A stretch of DNA of 33,464 bases. It comes from Acidimicrobiia bacterium. Lineage in GTDB: Bacteria > Actinomycetota > Acidimicrobiia > Acidimicrobiales > AC-14. The stretch is from assembly GCA_023265025.1 (NCBI GenBank), contig JAHFUP010000060.1, positions 1 through 33,464 of the forward strand, given 5' to 3'. The notes under the pieces were generated by a model, which was given only the letters and a program-made list of their open reading frames with translations, was not told the origin of the DNA and made no database searches. How positions within the stretch are numbered: the first letter of the stretch is position 1; each line of letters opens with the position of its first letter. A program made the translations under genes and the position numbers. Shown here piece by piece: positions 1-8,111 of the stretch.

Positions 1-809
1 TCCTCGACGACTCGGTGAAGAGCAAGGACGACTTCGAGCGCGTCGCCCCGGGGGTGCCGGTGCTCGGGCTCATCCCGGTCGTCAGCGCCTGGCGGGGCAA
101 GGAGACGCCGTACATGGTGTCCCTGGAGGACCCCACGTCGCCCGCGGCCGAGGCGTACCGGACCCTGCGCACGTCGATCCAGTTCCTCGGGCTCGACCGG
201 CCCATGCGCACCCTGCAGATCACCAGCGCCAACGCCCAGGAGGGGAAGACGACCACGCTGGCCAACCTGGCCGTCGCCCTGGCCCGGTCCGGCTCCACGG
301 TGGCCATCGTCTGCTGCGACCTCCGCCGGCCCCGGGTGCATGAGTTCTTCGGCTTGCAAAACGACGTGGGGTTCACGTCCGTCCTCCTGGGCAAGGTCGG
401 TCTGGCCGGCGCCATGCAGGATGTCCCCGAGCAGGCCCGGCTCTCCCTCCTCGCCTCCGGCCCGCTCCCGCCGAACCCCTCCGAGCTGCTCTCCTCCAAG
501 CGGACGGCGGAGGTCCTGGGCTCGCTCCAGGCCGAGTACGACATCGTGCTGATCGACGCCCCGCCGGTCCTGCCGGTCACCGACGCGCTGGTGCTGTCGG
601 GGCGGGTCGACGCCACCCTGCTCGTGGCGGTGGCCGGGGCGACGACCCGCAGCGAGGCGGCGCGGGCCGTCGAGCTCCTGCGCCAGGTCGACGCCCCGCT
701 CGTCGGCGCGGTGCTGAACGGCGTCGACACCGAGGGGTCCTACGGCTACGCCTACCAGTCCTACCGCTACGAATCGCCCGTTGGCCGTCGAGAGCCAGCC
801 AAGAAGTAG
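1..809 (+). CDS. Polysaccharide-type tyrosine autokinase (BY-kinase), 3' part
   Basis: The gene enters from the left edge: the frame is open from base 3, and the GTG at base 15 lies inside the linker before the kinase domain, so it is probably not the start. The visible 268 residues are the cytoplasmic ATPase domain of the Wzc/CpsD/CapB family, which autophosphorylates on tyrosines and controls export and chain length of surface polysaccharide. Seen: a Walker A loop (SANAQEGKTT), a Walker A' stretch (VCCDLRRPR; the usual Asp-Ala before the last Asp is Cys-Cys here), a Walker B stretch (YDIVLIDAPP) and a C-terminal tyrosine cluster with five Tyr in SYGYAYQSYRY. The membrane and Wzz-like part would lie upstream, outside the window. 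The DUF4012 gene follows with overlap or a short gap. A low-molecular-weight tyrosine phosphatase at 5075 could be its partner, as in Wzc/Wzb pairs; that is inference. Confidence 0.9.
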   Translation, partial: LDDSVKSKDDFERVAPGVPVLGLIPVVSAWRGKETPYMVSLEDPTSPAAEAYRTLRTSIQFLGLDRPMRTLQITSANAQEGKTTTLANLAVALARSGSTVAIVCCDLRRPRVHEFFGLQNDVGFTSVLLGKVGLAGAMQDVPEQARLSLLASGPLPPNPSELLSSKRTAEVLGSLQAEYDIVLIDAPPVLPVTDALVLSGRVDATLLVAVAGATTRSEAARAVELLRQVDAPLVGAVLNGVDTEGSYGYAYQSYRYESPVGRREPAKK

Positions 810-2760
810 CAGTACCGCCGCCAGCGGCACCCGCCGCCGCCACCGGCGGCGGCGCAGGTGGTGGAGCCCCTCGTGGATGTGGCGGCACCGGTCGGGCCGG
901 CGCCGGCGCCGGCGGTTCGACGTGCATGGCCGGCGCCGGCGCCGGCGCCTGCTCCGGGTCGGCGCCGTGGGCGGAGGGCTCCTTGGGGTCCTCGCCCTCC
1001 TCGGGCTGATCGGCCTCACCCAGGCCCTCCGGGCCCGCACCAAGCTGATCGGCGCCCGGGCGTCGCTGCAGGCCGCCGTCGACGACCCGGCCGCCCTGGG
1101 CACCCCGCAGGGGCGGGCCGCGGCCATTGCCCGGGTCGACGGGGCGGTGGCGGTGATCGCCGAAGCCCGGGCCCAGGTCGCCGGCTCGCCGGCGCTGGCC
1201 ATCGCCGCCGCCGTCCCCGGCCTCCGCGGGCAGCGGGCGGGGTTCATCCAGCTGATCGACGATTCGGCGGCCGCGGCCGGCGCCGGCCGTCAGCTGTTGG
1301 CCGCGGTCGACGGCCTGGCCGAGCGCACTCAGCTCCGGGACGGCACCCTGCCCCTCGCCGGACTGGCCGAGCTGCAGCAGCAGGTCCGCATCGCCGGCGA
1401 GGCCATCGGCGCCCGCGCGTCCGGCCCCAAGGCGACCGGTGGCAACTTGTGGGGGCCGCTGGGCGACGCCCGCCAGCAGTTCGACGAGATGGCGGCGTCG
1501 AGCGCCCGCCGGTTGACCGAGGGCGCCGACGCGCTCGGTGCGGCCCGGACGTTTCTCGGGTCCGGTGGTGACCGCCGCTACTTCGTCGCCCTCCAGAACA
1601 ACGCCGAGATGCGCGACCAGGGCATCGTCCTGTCGTACCTCCCCGTCGCCTTCGCCAACGGCCGGCTCGTGTTCGGCAAGGGCGGTTCCACCAACGACAT
1701 CCGCCTCGACCGGCCGGCGGCCACCGCACTCCCGACGGGCACGGGCGAGGTGTTCGGGCCGACCCGGCCCACCACGCGGTGGACGGCCGTGAACGCCAGC
1801 GCCGACTTCGCCTTCAGCGGCCGGGCGATGGTCGACATGTACCGCCAGTCCACCGGCCAGGCGGTGGACGGTGTGATCGCCCTCGACGTGCCCGCCCTCG
1901 CCGCCCTGCTGCGCGTGGTCGGGCCGGTGACCCTCGACGGGTCGGCCGAGCCGATCACCGCCGACAACGTCGGCCGGATCCTCCTCAGCGACTTCTACGC
2001 CGGCCTCGGCGTCAACAGCGACCAGACCGCCCGCAAGGAGCGCCTGGGCGACGTCCTCAGCCTGGTGAGCGACCGCCTCACCAGCGGCACCCGCGACGCG
2101 GTCGCCCTCGGCCGTGAGCTCGGCCAGGCCGCCCGGGGCGGCCACCTGAAGCTGTGGAGCGCGAACGAGGCGGAGGAGTCGGTGTTCGAGCGCACCGGCC
2201 TCGGCGGCGGGCCGGCCGGCGGCGGTCCTGATGCCGACCGGACCTTCCATGTGGCGGTGCAGAACCGCAGCGGCACCAAGGTGGACTACTACGTCAAGCC
2301 GTCGATCCGCCACGAGGTGACCCTGACGCCCCAGGGCAGCGCCGTGGTGCGCACGACTGTCACGGTCGACAACCAGGCGCCGGTGAACGCCGCACCCTCC
2401 TACGCGCTCGGGCCCGACGAGTTCACCAAGAAGCCGGGGGACTACCTGGCCTGGGTGCTCCTCTGGGGGCCGGCGGGGTCGACCATGCAGGCGGGGATTC
2501 CCGAGTCGGGCCTGAACCTGGTCAACTACATCACGATGGTCGGCGCCGGCGAGCGCAAGGAGCTCACCTTCGAGACGATCGTCCCCGACGCGGTGCGGGA
2601 CGGCCGGCTGCGGCTGCGCCTCGTGCCGCAGCCCCGGTTGACGCCCGTCGCTCTCGACGTGCGCCTCGATGCGCCGGGGTGGTCGGTCGGCGGCGCCGCC
2701 TCGTGGCAGGGGCCGCTCGACGTGGTGCGGACATTCGAGTGGGACGTGCGAAGGGGATAA
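781..2760 (+). CDS. DUF4012 domain membrane protein
   Basis: A large protein of up to 659 residues with a very Arg-rich cytoplasmic N-terminus, one membrane helix (LLGVLALLGLIGLTQAL, about residues 65-85) and a long extracytoplasmic part. The motif YFVALQNNAEMRDQG near residue 263 is the hallmark of DUF4012, a family of unknown function common in Actinobacteria and often placed beside exopolysaccharide genes, as here. The start is uncertain. TTG 781 gives the longest form, overlapping the kinase by 29 bases without a clear ribosome binding site. ATG 877 has a GGAG about 11 bases upstream and would begin MWRHRSGRRRRRR. Two exact 20-base copies of a GGCGCC-rich sequence (895-914, 928-947) encode the Arg runs. 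A role in surface glycan assembly or anchoring is only suggested by the neighbours. Confidence 0.8.
   Translation: MAVESQPRSSSTAASGTRRRHRRRRRWWSPSWMWRHRSGRRRRRRFDVHGRRRRRRLLRVGAVGGGLLGVLALLGLIGLTQALRARTKLIGARASLQAAVDDPAALGTPQGRAAAIARVDGAVAVIAEARAQVAGSPALAIAAAVPGLRGQRAGFIQLIDDSAAAAGAGRQLLAAVDGLAERTQLRDGTLPLAGLAELQQQVRIAGEAIGARASGPKATGGNLWGPLGDARQQFDEMAASSARRLTEGADALGAARTFLGSGGDRRYFVALQNNAEMRDQGIVLSYLPVAFANGRLVFGKGGSTNDIRLDRPAATALPTGTGEVFGPTRPTTRWTAVNASADFAFSGRAMVDMYRQSTGQAVDGVIALDVPALAALLRVVGPVTLDGSAEPITADNVGRILLSDFYAGLGVNSDQTARKERLGDVLSLVSDRLTSGTRDAVALGRELGQAARGGHLKLWSANEAEESVFERTGLGGGPAGGGPDADRTFHVAVQNRSGTKVDYYVKPSIRHEVTLTPQGSAVVRTTVTVDNQAPVNAAPSYALGPDEFTKKPGDYLAWVLLWGPAGSTMQAGIPESGLNLVNYITMVGAGERKELTFETIVPDAVRDGRLRLRLVPQPRLTPVALDVRLDAPGWSVGGAASWQGPLDVVRTFEWDVRRG
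895..947. repeat. Two 20-bp GGCGCC-rich direct repeats inside the DUF4012 gene
   Basis: The sequence GGCCGGCGCCGGCGCCGGCG occurs at 895-914 and 928-947. It encodes the two Arg runs flanking FDVHG just before the membrane helix. It is probably a slippage-type expansion within coding sequence, not a mobile element. Confidence 0.7.
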
Positions 2761-2783
2761 TCCCCCCGCTGAGGCGCATGGGT

Positions 2784-2815
2784 TACGCTTCCCGCTTGCG
2801 GCGTCCTGAGGAGGA
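2784..2815 (+). promoter_or_regulatory. Putative -10 box and strong ribosome binding site of the secreted-protein gene
   Basis: A TANNNT-type -10 box TACGCT is at 2784-2789, in the 61-base gap after the DUF4012 stop. GAGGAGGA at 2808-2815 is a strong ribosome binding site six bases before ATG 2822. Transcription starting about seven bases after the -10 would give a leader of roughly 25 bases. No clear -35 box is seen. Confidence 0.45.
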
Positions 2816-2821
2816 CATGAA

Positions 2822-3418
2822 ATGAGGCGGAAAATTCGGGGGGCGGCGGCAGCCCTGCTTGTGGTCGTGGGCGCCGGGCTGTTCGCCCTGGCCCCGCCAG
2901 CGGGGGCGCAGACGGGCTCCGGCGTGGGGCTCTGCACGACGATCACCGGCGTCCAGAACGTCGGCAACGTGGCCATCGGCCAGCGCTTCGTCCTCCAGCT
3001 CGCCCCGACCTGCGTCTTCAACGTCGGCGCCGCCATCACGGTCACCGTGAACGGCATCAACATCCCCGGCAAGGTCGCCAACGCCAGCGGCTTCGTGCTG
3101 GTGGACATCACCGTCGTCTCCGCCACGCAGCTGTCCATCGACGACCCCGTGCTCACGCCGGCCATCTGCGGCACCAACACGGTGACGGCGCGGGGCCCGT
3201 CGAGTACGGCCCAGGGCGGCATCTCGACCCAGACGGCGAACTTCACGATCACGTGCCCGGTGGTTCAGGTCGTCGCCACCCCCGTCACCAGCACGGGCCG
3301 GCTGTCGCTCACAGGCGCCAACACCCTGCGCTACGTGGCCGTCGCCCTCGCCCTTGTCGCCGCCGGCTCGATGGCGCTGGTCGTCACCCGGCGCCGGCGG
3401 GCGGCCGCTACCCTCTAA
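2822..3418 (+). CDS. Small secreted protein with sortase-like C-terminal anchor
   Basis: The 198-residue product has a signal peptide (basic MRRKIRG, a hydrophobic core, likely cleavage after APPAGA near residue 29). The mature domain is rich in Val, Thr and Asn and probably beta-sheet. Its four cysteines (38, 64, 116, 145) could form two disulfides outside the cell. The C-terminus reads LSLTGANT (161-168), then a hydrophobic helix (about 171-188) and TRRRR. That is the layout of a cell-wall sorting signal of the LAXTG-like type used by actinobacterial class E sortases. No sortase gene is in the window. ATG 2822 is preceded by GAGGAGGA at ideal distance. I do not recognise the mature domain; a surface structural or adhesive role is plausible given the kinase and DUF4012 genes upstream. 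Confidence 0.75.
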   Translation: MRRKIRGAAAALLVVVGAGLFALAPPAGAQTGSGVGLCTTITGVQNVGNVAIGQRFVLQLAPTCVFNVGAAITVTVNGINIPGKVANASGFVLVDITVVSATQLSIDDPVLTPAICGTNTVTARGPSSTAQGGISTQTANFTITCPVVQVVATPVTSTGRLSLTGANTLRYVAVALALVAAGSMALVVTRRRRAAATL

Positions 3419-3467
3419 GCGCGATTTCCTCCAACCGGGACGCCTCGCCGGTGGGGGCACTGGGCGG

Positions 3468-3481
3468 TAGTGTGCTGCCCG
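3468..3481 (+). promoter_or_regulatory. Putative leaderless -10 box of the coiled-coil gene
   Basis: TAGTGT at 3468-3473 is followed by seven bases and then GTG 3481. This is the spacing at which transcription would begin at or next to the start codon. No ribosome binding site precedes the GTG, which supports a leaderless transcript. Confidence 0.5.
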
Positions 3482-5055
3482 TGGCCACCGAAGGTGGGGA
3501 TTCGCCCACCGTCGACGCGCCCGGCGCCCCCGACGCCGACGTCGTGATCACGACGGTCGTCTCCGCCGACGAGCCGCGCCAGGCGCCCCGGGGCGACTGG
3601 ATTCCCGCGAGCGACCCGGCGGACGACCACGTCGACTGGGGATGGGGGAGCGACGACGACGCGCCCCTGCCTCCGCTGGTGGCGCCGGCGCCGCCGGCCG
3701 CGCCGGCCCCACCCGGTCCGCCCGCGCAGGCCGCAGCCGCCGCGCCTCCACCGCCCCCACCTGTCGCCGCCGCTCCGCCGCCGCCACCGAGCCTCGACGA
3801 CCGGTTGGCCGCACTCGAGGGCCTGCCCGCCAGCATCGAGAACCTCGGCAAAGCCATCCGCCACGAGCTCGAGCGCTGCGCCGGCGTGCTCTTCGGCCAC
3901 GACCGGGCCCTGGGCGCCCTCGCCGCCCGCCTCGACGCGGTCGAGGCCGGCGGGACCGCCGGCGACCGCTCCATCCGGGCGTCCGACGAGGCGATCGCCG
4001 GCATGGTGGAGCAGGTGAAGCGGTTCGACGAACGCCTGATCGCCATGGAGACGCGGGTCGAGCCGCTGGAGCCGCTGCCGGCCGTGGTGGCGGCCTTGCG
4101 GCGGGCGGTCCGGGCCAGCGACGACCTCCTCTCCGCCGAGACCACGGCGCGCGAGCAGTCCCTCGCCGCCCTCGCCGGCCAGCAGGCCACCGAGGCCCAG
4201 ACCCGCGATGACGCGCTGCGCCGGCTCCTGGCCCAGGACCTCGACCGGGTCAGCGGCGTCTCGGCCGCCCAGGCCAAGGGCCTGGCCGACCTGGCCGAGC
4301 GCGTGGCCGGGGCGGAGAACAGGTTGGCCCCCCTGGCCGCCGTGCCGGACGACGTCGCCGCCCTGAGCCGGATCATGCGCCGCGAGCTCGACGCCATCGT
4401 CACCGACAACCAGGCTCGTGACCAGATGTTGCGTCGGGCTCTCCAGGGCGAGATCGACACGTTCCGCTCCAGCTCGGAGGAGCGGGCCCTCGCCGCCGAG
4501 GGCCTCGCCGCCCGCCTCGACGCCCTCGAGACCCGGTCGACCGAAGTGGCGGTGGCCACCGAGGCCGCCCTCGGCTCCACCGGCGGCCGGCTGGAGGGCC
4601 TCGAGTCCCGGCTCTCGGCCGTCGACCGGATCACCGCCGAGCTCGGCGCCCTCAGCGAGACGGTCACCCGGGAGCTCGAGCACCTCCGCTCCGGAGGGCA
4701 GGCCCACGACCAGGTCGCCGGCGAGCTGACCCGCCGGCTGTCGGCCCTCGACGCCCGGCTGGCGCGGCTCGACCCGGTGCCGGGCGAGGTGCATTCCCTG
4801 CGCACCGCCATGCTCCAGGAGGCGGAGCGCACCGTGTCAGCCCTGCGGGCCACCGAAGATCGGATCGGCCAGCTGGCGTGGGTCCCCGGGGAGTTCCAGG
4901 AGGCGCGCAAGCGCATCATGGCCGTGACCTCCGGGGTGCAGACCGGCCAGGACCGGATCCGCCAGCTCGAGGCGTCGCTGGCGTCCCTGAACGAACGGCT
5001 GGAGGCCCTGCGGGCCCGTGTCGGCGCGACCACCCCTCCCGGGTCCCCGGCGTAG
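3481..5055 (+). CDS. Proline-rich, repeat-bearing coiled-coil protein
   Basis: The 524-residue product matches no family I can name. Residues 1-60 are acidic; 62-103 form a Pro/Ala-rich linker with runs of four to six prolines; about 105-515 are helical and rich in Leu, Ala, Glu and Arg, with coiled-coil heptad character. Inside the helical part a degenerate anchor of the form hPxxhxxLxxxh recurs six times (codons at 3823, 4075, 4342, 4630, 4777, 4882), for example LPASIENLGKAIRHELE, VPDDVAALSRIMRRELD and VPGEVHSLRTAMLQEAE. The first four are 84-96 residues apart and the last two closer. No signal peptide or membrane segment is seen, so it should be cytoplasmic. GTG 3481 is chosen because TAGTGT lies seven bases before it; GTG 3451 and GTG 3472 are in-frame alternatives, and the frame further upstream only shadows the preceding gene. 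A scaffold or polar-organiser role is possible but unproven. Confidence 0.7.
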   Translation: MATEGGDSPTVDAPGAPDADVVITTVVSADEPRQAPRGDWIPASDPADDHVDWGWGSDDDAPLPPLVAPAPPAAPAPPGPPAQAAAAAPPPPPPVAAAPPPPPSLDDRLAALEGLPASIENLGKAIRHELERCAGVLFGHDRALGALAARLDAVEAGGTAGDRSIRASDEAIAGMVEQVKRFDERLIAMETRVEPLEPLPAVVAALRRAVRASDDLLSAETTAREQSLAALAGQQATEAQTRDDALRRLLAQDLDRVSGVSAAQAKGLADLAERVAGAENRLAPLAAVPDDVAALSRIMRRELDAIVTDNQARDQMLRRALQGEIDTFRSSSEERALAAEGLAARLDALETRSTEVAVATEAALGSTGGRLEGLESRLSAVDRITAELGALSETVTRELEHLRSGGQAHDQVAGELTRRLSALDARLARLDPVPGEVHSLRTAMLQEAERTVSALRATEDRIGQLAWVPGEFQEARKRIMAVTSGVQTGQDRIRQLEASLASLNERLEALRARVGATTPPGSPA

Positions 5056-5062
5056 CCCCCGT

Positions 5063-5077
5063 TAGACTCGCCCCATC
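5063..5077 (+). promoter_or_regulatory. Putative leaderless -10 box of the phosphatase gene
   Basis: TAGACT at 5063-5068 is followed by six bases and then ATC 5075, the proposed start codon. The TAG of this box is also an in-frame stop for the phosphatase frame, so translation cannot begin further upstream. Confidence 0.5.
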
Positions 5078-5635
5078 AACGTCCTCTTTCTCTGCACCGG
5101 GAACATCTGCCGCTCGCCCATGGCGGAGGCGCTGCTGCGCCACCGCCTCACCGCGCTGGGTGTCGACGCCCGGGTGGCGTCCGCCGGCCTGCTCCGGCCC
5201 GGCCAGCCGGCCAGCGAGCACGGCGTCGAGATCCTCCGGGCCCGCGGGCTCGACATGTCCGCGCACCGCAGCCGGGCCATGACCCGTGAGCTGCTGTCCT
5301 CCACCGACCTCGTCCTCGCCATGGCCCGGGAGCACGTCCGCGAGGCGGTCGTCCTCGACCCCGCCCTGTGGCCCCGCACGTTCACCTTGAAGGAGCTCGT
5401 GCGCCGGGGCGAGGCCGCCGGCCCCCGCCGGCCCGAGGAACCGCTCGACGCCTGGCTGCGGCGCGTGGGCGAGGGCCGTCGCGTCGCCGAGCTCACGGGC
5501 TCGTCGCCGCTCGACGACGTGGAGGACCCCTACGGCGGGCCCCGATCGGCCTACGAGCGCCTGCTCGTCGAGCTCGACGATCTCCTCGACCGGCTCGTCG
5601 CCGTCGCCTTCGCCGGGGCGCTCACGCCTCGATGA
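5075..5635 (+). CDS. Low-molecular-weight protein-tyrosine phosphatase, apparent ATC start
   Basis: The product (186 residues from ATC 5075) hydrolyses phosphotyrosine in the cytoplasm. The P-loop is CTGNICRS, the C(X)5R signature with nucleophile Cys7 and Arg13, and VEDPYGGP near the C-terminus carries the general-acid Asp of the DP motif. Family members normally begin M[20 protein letters not shown], so the residue coded by ATC 5075 aligns with the initiator Met. The first conventional start, ATG 5120, lies after the P-loop and would remove the catalytic Cys and Arg. The in-frame stop at 5063-5065 excludes earlier starts, and no ATG, GTG, TTG or CTG occurs in frame between. The gene ends in a TGA that overlaps the glyA ATG. 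It may oppose the tyrosine kinase at the left edge. A sequencing error near the start is the main alternative explanation. Confidence 0.85.
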   Translation: MNVLFLCTGNICRSPMAEALLRHRLTALGVDARVASAGLLRPGQPASEHGVEILRARGLDMSAHRSRAMTRELLSSTDLVLAMAREHVREAVVLDPALWPRTFTLKELVRRGEAAGPRRPEEPLDAWLRRVGEGRRVAELTGSSPLDDVEDPYGGPRSAYERLLVELDDLLDRLVAVAFAGALTPR

Positions 5636-6876
5636 GTGGGTACGACAAGTACGAGGACCGCGAGCTGTTCGACATCCTGGACCGGGAGCTCGAGCGCCAG
5701 AACACCACCATCCAGCTGATCGCCTCGGAGAACTTCACGTCGCCGGCCGTCATGGCGGCCCAGGGATCGGTGCTGACCAACAAGTACTCCGAGGGCTACC
5801 CCGGCAAGCGGTACTACGGCGGCAACGCAGTCGTCGACGAGGCCGAGGAGCTGGCCCGGGAGCGCTGCAAGGCCCTCTTCGGTGCCGAGCACGCCAACGT
5901 CCAGCCTCACTCCGGCGCCAACGCCAACCTGGCCGCCTACCTCGCCCTCTTCGAGCCGGGCGACACCCTGCTGGGCATGCGCCTCGACCAGGGCGGCCAC
6001 CTCACCCACGGCTCGCCGGTCAACATCAGCGGGAAGTTCTACCGGTTCGTCTCCTACGGCGTGACGGAGAGCGACGAGCGGCTCGACTACGACCAGATCC
6101 GCGACCTGGCCAAGGCCGAGCACCCCAAGGCCATCATCGCCGGCGCCACCGCCTACCCGCGCATCATCGACCCCGAGCCCCTGCGCGACATCTGCGACGA
6201 GGTGGGTGCGCTCCTGATCTTCGACGCCGCCCACATCGCCGGCCTGATCGCCGGCGGCGCCCATCCCAACCCGGTGCCCCTCGCCGATGTCGTGACGTTC
6301 ACGACCCACAAGACCCTGCGCGGCCCCCGGTCCGGCACGATCGTGTGCAAAGCCGAGCACGCCAAAGCCATCGACAAGGCCGTTTTTCCGGGCCTCCAGG
6401 GTGGGCCGCTCATGCACGTGATCGCGGCCAAGGCCGTCGCCTTCCGGGAGGCGGCCCACCCGGCGTTCCGGGACTACGCGGCCGCCGTGGTCAGCAACGC
6501 CCAGGCCCTGGCCAAGGCGCTGGCGGGGGAGGGGTTCCGTCTGGTGTCCGGTGGGACCGACAACCATCTGATGCTCGTCGACCTCCGGCCCTTCGATCCC
6601 GACCTCACGGGCAAGGTGGCCCAGGACGTCCTCGACCGGGCTGGCATCACCCTGAACAAGAACACCATCCCGAACGACCTCCGTTCGCCGTTCGTGACCA
6701 GCGGCCTGCGCATCGGCACGCCGGCCGTCACCACCGCCGGCATGCGGGAGGGCGAGATGGCCGAGATCGCGTCGCTGATCGGCCGGGCGCTCCGCCACCA
6801 CGCCGACGACGCCACGCTGGCCGAGATTCGCGAGGCGGCCAACACCCTCTGCTCCAAGTTCCGCCCGTACAACTGA
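5632..6876 (+). CDS. glyA: Serine hydroxymethyltransferase
   Basis: GlyA converts serine and tetrahydrofolate to glycine and 5,10-methylenetetrahydrofolate in the cytoplasm, using pyridoxal phosphate; it is the main source of one-carbon units. The 414-residue product has the usual family length. Seen: the N-terminal [14 protein letters not shown], the [14 protein letters not shown] loop, the cofactor-binding SGANAN and [12 protein letters not shown] segments, and the PLP lysine Lys227 in [18 protein letters not shown] 5632 overlaps the phosphatase stop by four bases (ATGA), which suggests translational coupling; the open frame upstream of it only shadows the phosphatase gene. The wecA-like gene follows after a single base. 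Close linkage of a tyrosine phosphatase, glyA and a WecA-type gene ahead of the atp operon suggests one long transcript, although the atp genes also have their own candidate promoter. Confidence 0.97.
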   Translation: MSGYDKYEDRELFDILDRELERQNTTIQLIASENFTSPAVMAAQGSVLTNKYSEGYPGKRYYGGNAVVDEAEELARERCKALFGAEHANVQPHSGANANLAAYLALFEPGDTLLGMRLDQGGHLTHGSPVNISGKFYRFVSYGVTESDERLDYDQIRDLAKAEHPKAIIAGATAYPRIIDPEPLRDICDEVGALLIFDAAHIAGLIAGGAHPNPVPLADVVTFTTHKTLRGPRSGTIVCKAEHAKAIDKAVFPGLQGGPLMHVIAAKAVAFREAAHPAFRDYAAAVVSNAQALAKALAGEGFRLVSGGTDNHLMLVDLRPFDPDLTGKVAQDVLDRAGITLNKNTIPNDLRSPFVTSGLRIGTPAVTTAGMREGEMAEIASLIGRALRHHADDATLAEIREAANTLCSKFRPYN

Positions 6877-6877
6877 G

Positions 6878-8062
6878 ATGTGGCGGTACGGGGTCGTCTT
6901 CGCGGTGGCGGCCGCGGTCACCTTCGCCCTGACGCCGGCGGTCTGGCGCCTCTCGACCCGGTGGGGCGCGGTGGTGAAGCCCGACGAGCGGCGCATCCAC
7001 GAGCACCCCACGCCCACCCTCGGCGGGATCGCCATGCTGATCGCCCTGCTCGTGGCGCTCGGCGTGGCCCGGGTGATCCCCGGCTTCGGGCCGGTGTTCG
7101 AGTCCTCCGAGCCGTTCGGCCTCGCGTTCGCGGCCATCGTCATCCTGGCCATCGGCATGCTCGACGACCTGCGTGAGGTGTCGGCGCCGGCCAAGGTCGC
7201 CGGCCAGGTCTTCGCCGCCTCGATCCTGGGCCTGGCCGGCGTGGTGATGTTCTACTTCCGGGTGCCGTTCGCGGACTTCTACGTCCTGTCGCCCGACCTC
7301 GGTTTCCTCGTCACCGTCGTGTGGGTGGTCGCCATGGCCAACGCGGTGAACCTGATCGACGGCCTCGACGGTCTGGCCTCGGGCGTGGTGGCCATCGCCG
7401 CCGGCGCCTTCTTCGTCTACTCCTACCGCCTGTCCGACGTCGGCCTGCTGTCCGAGGACAACATGGCGCCCCTCATCGTCGCCATCACGTGCGGGCTGTG
7501 CGTGGGGTTCCTGCCCCACAACTTCCACCCGGCCAAGATCTTTATGGGCGACAGCGGGTCGCTCCTGCTCGGGCTCCTCATGGCGGCCACCACCATCTCG
7601 GTCGGGGGGCGGACGGCCGACCAGTTCAGCGGCCAGACCTACTTCTTCTTCGCCCCCCTCGTCATCCCCTTCGTGATCCTCGGCGTACCGTTCGTCGACA
7701 CCGCCCTGGCCATCATCCGCCGGGCCCGCCGGCGGTCGTCGCTGTCCCAGGCCGACAAGGAGCACCTCCACCACCGGCTCATGCGCCAGGGTCACGGGCA
7801 GCGGCGGTCGGTCATCATCCTGTGGGCCTGGACGGCCATCCTGTCCGGTGTCGTCCTCGTGCCGACCTACACCAACCAGGGCAACGCGGTGGTGCCGTTC
7901 GTCGTCGCCGGCCTGGCCGTGCTCCTTTACACGCTGTTCCACCCTGGCGTGCGCCAGACCGCCCGCCAGCTGGCGGAGGAGGACGACTCCGCGGTGTGGC
8001 CCAAGCCCGTGTCCGCGTCCGACCCACCAGCCGGTTTGCAGCGACGGCAACCTTTCCCGTAG
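6878..8062 (+). CDS. wecA: WecA/TagO-type polyprenyl-phosphate glycosyl-1-phosphate transferase
   Basis: This integral membrane enzyme (394 residues, about ten or eleven hydrophobic helices) moves a sugar-1-phosphate, usually GlcNAc-1-P from UDP-GlcNAc, onto polyprenyl phosphate, the first step of cell-wall linker or surface glycan synthesis. Family motifs seen: KPDERRIHEHPTPTLGG (about residues 34-50), the Mg-binding DD at 96-97 in LDDLREV, NAVNLIDGLDGLASG (155-169), GDSGS (224-228) in IFMGDSGSLLLG, and the loop motif HLHHR (296-300). The gene begins one base after the glyA stop. In Mycobacterium tuberculosis its counterpart (Rv1302) also sits immediately upstream of the ATP synthase operon. 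The exact sugar cannot be read from sequence. Its TAG stop forms the first bases of the putative atp -10 box. Confidence 0.92.
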   Translation: MWRYGVVFAVAAAVTFALTPAVWRLSTRWGAVVKPDERRIHEHPTPTLGGIAMLIALLVALGVARVIPGFGPVFESSEPFGLAFAAIVILAIGMLDDLREVSAPAKVAGQVFAASILGLAGVVMFYFRVPFADFYVLSPDLGFLVTVVWVVAMANAVNLIDGLDGLASGVVAIAAGAFFVYSYRLSDVGLLSEDNMAPLIVAITCGLCVGFLPHNFHPAKIFMGDSGSLLLGLLMAATTISVGGRTADQFSGQTYFFFAPLVIPFVILGVPFVDTALAIIRRARRRSSLSQADKEHLHHRLMRQGHGQRRSVIILWAWTAILSGVVLVPTYTNQGNAVVPFVVAGLAVLLYTLFHPGVRQTARQLAEEDDSAVWPKPVSASDPPAGLQRRQPFP

Positions 8063-8065
8063 ATT
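8036..8065 (+). promoter_or_regulatory. Putative promoter of the atp operon
   Basis: A -35-like TTGCAG (8036-8041) and a -10-like TAGATT (8060-8065) are separated by 18 bases, across the end of the wecA-like gene. Initiation about seven bases downstream would give a leader of about 40 bases before GTG 8112. The leader contains AAAGGGG (8101-8107), a possible ribosome binding site. The 49 bases between the genes are clearly more AT-rich than the surroundings. Confidence 0.4.
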
Positions 8066-8111
8066 GCGCGCAGATTCACAAGCTAAAGAGGTTCACCATA
8101 AAAGGGGACGG

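Noticed and set aside
2817-2825. Two-codon frame ATG AAA TGA just before the secreted-protein start
   Set aside because: It lies only one base after the ribosome binding site; the spacing fits ATG 2822 and the short frame is most likely chance.
577-3252. A very long minus-strand open frame opposite the kinase and DUF4012 genes
   Set aside because: High-GC antisense shadow: its protein is rich in His, Arg, Gly and Asp with no domain, while the plus strand has clear motifs.
3690-3795. CCG/GCC-rich stretch as a repeat or CRISPR-like element
   Set aside because: It encodes the Pro/Ala linker of the coiled-coil protein in frame and has no regular spacer structure.
5600-5640. Glycine or THF riboswitch before glyA
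   Set aside because: glyA overlaps the preceding gene by four bases, leaving no room for a leader RNA.
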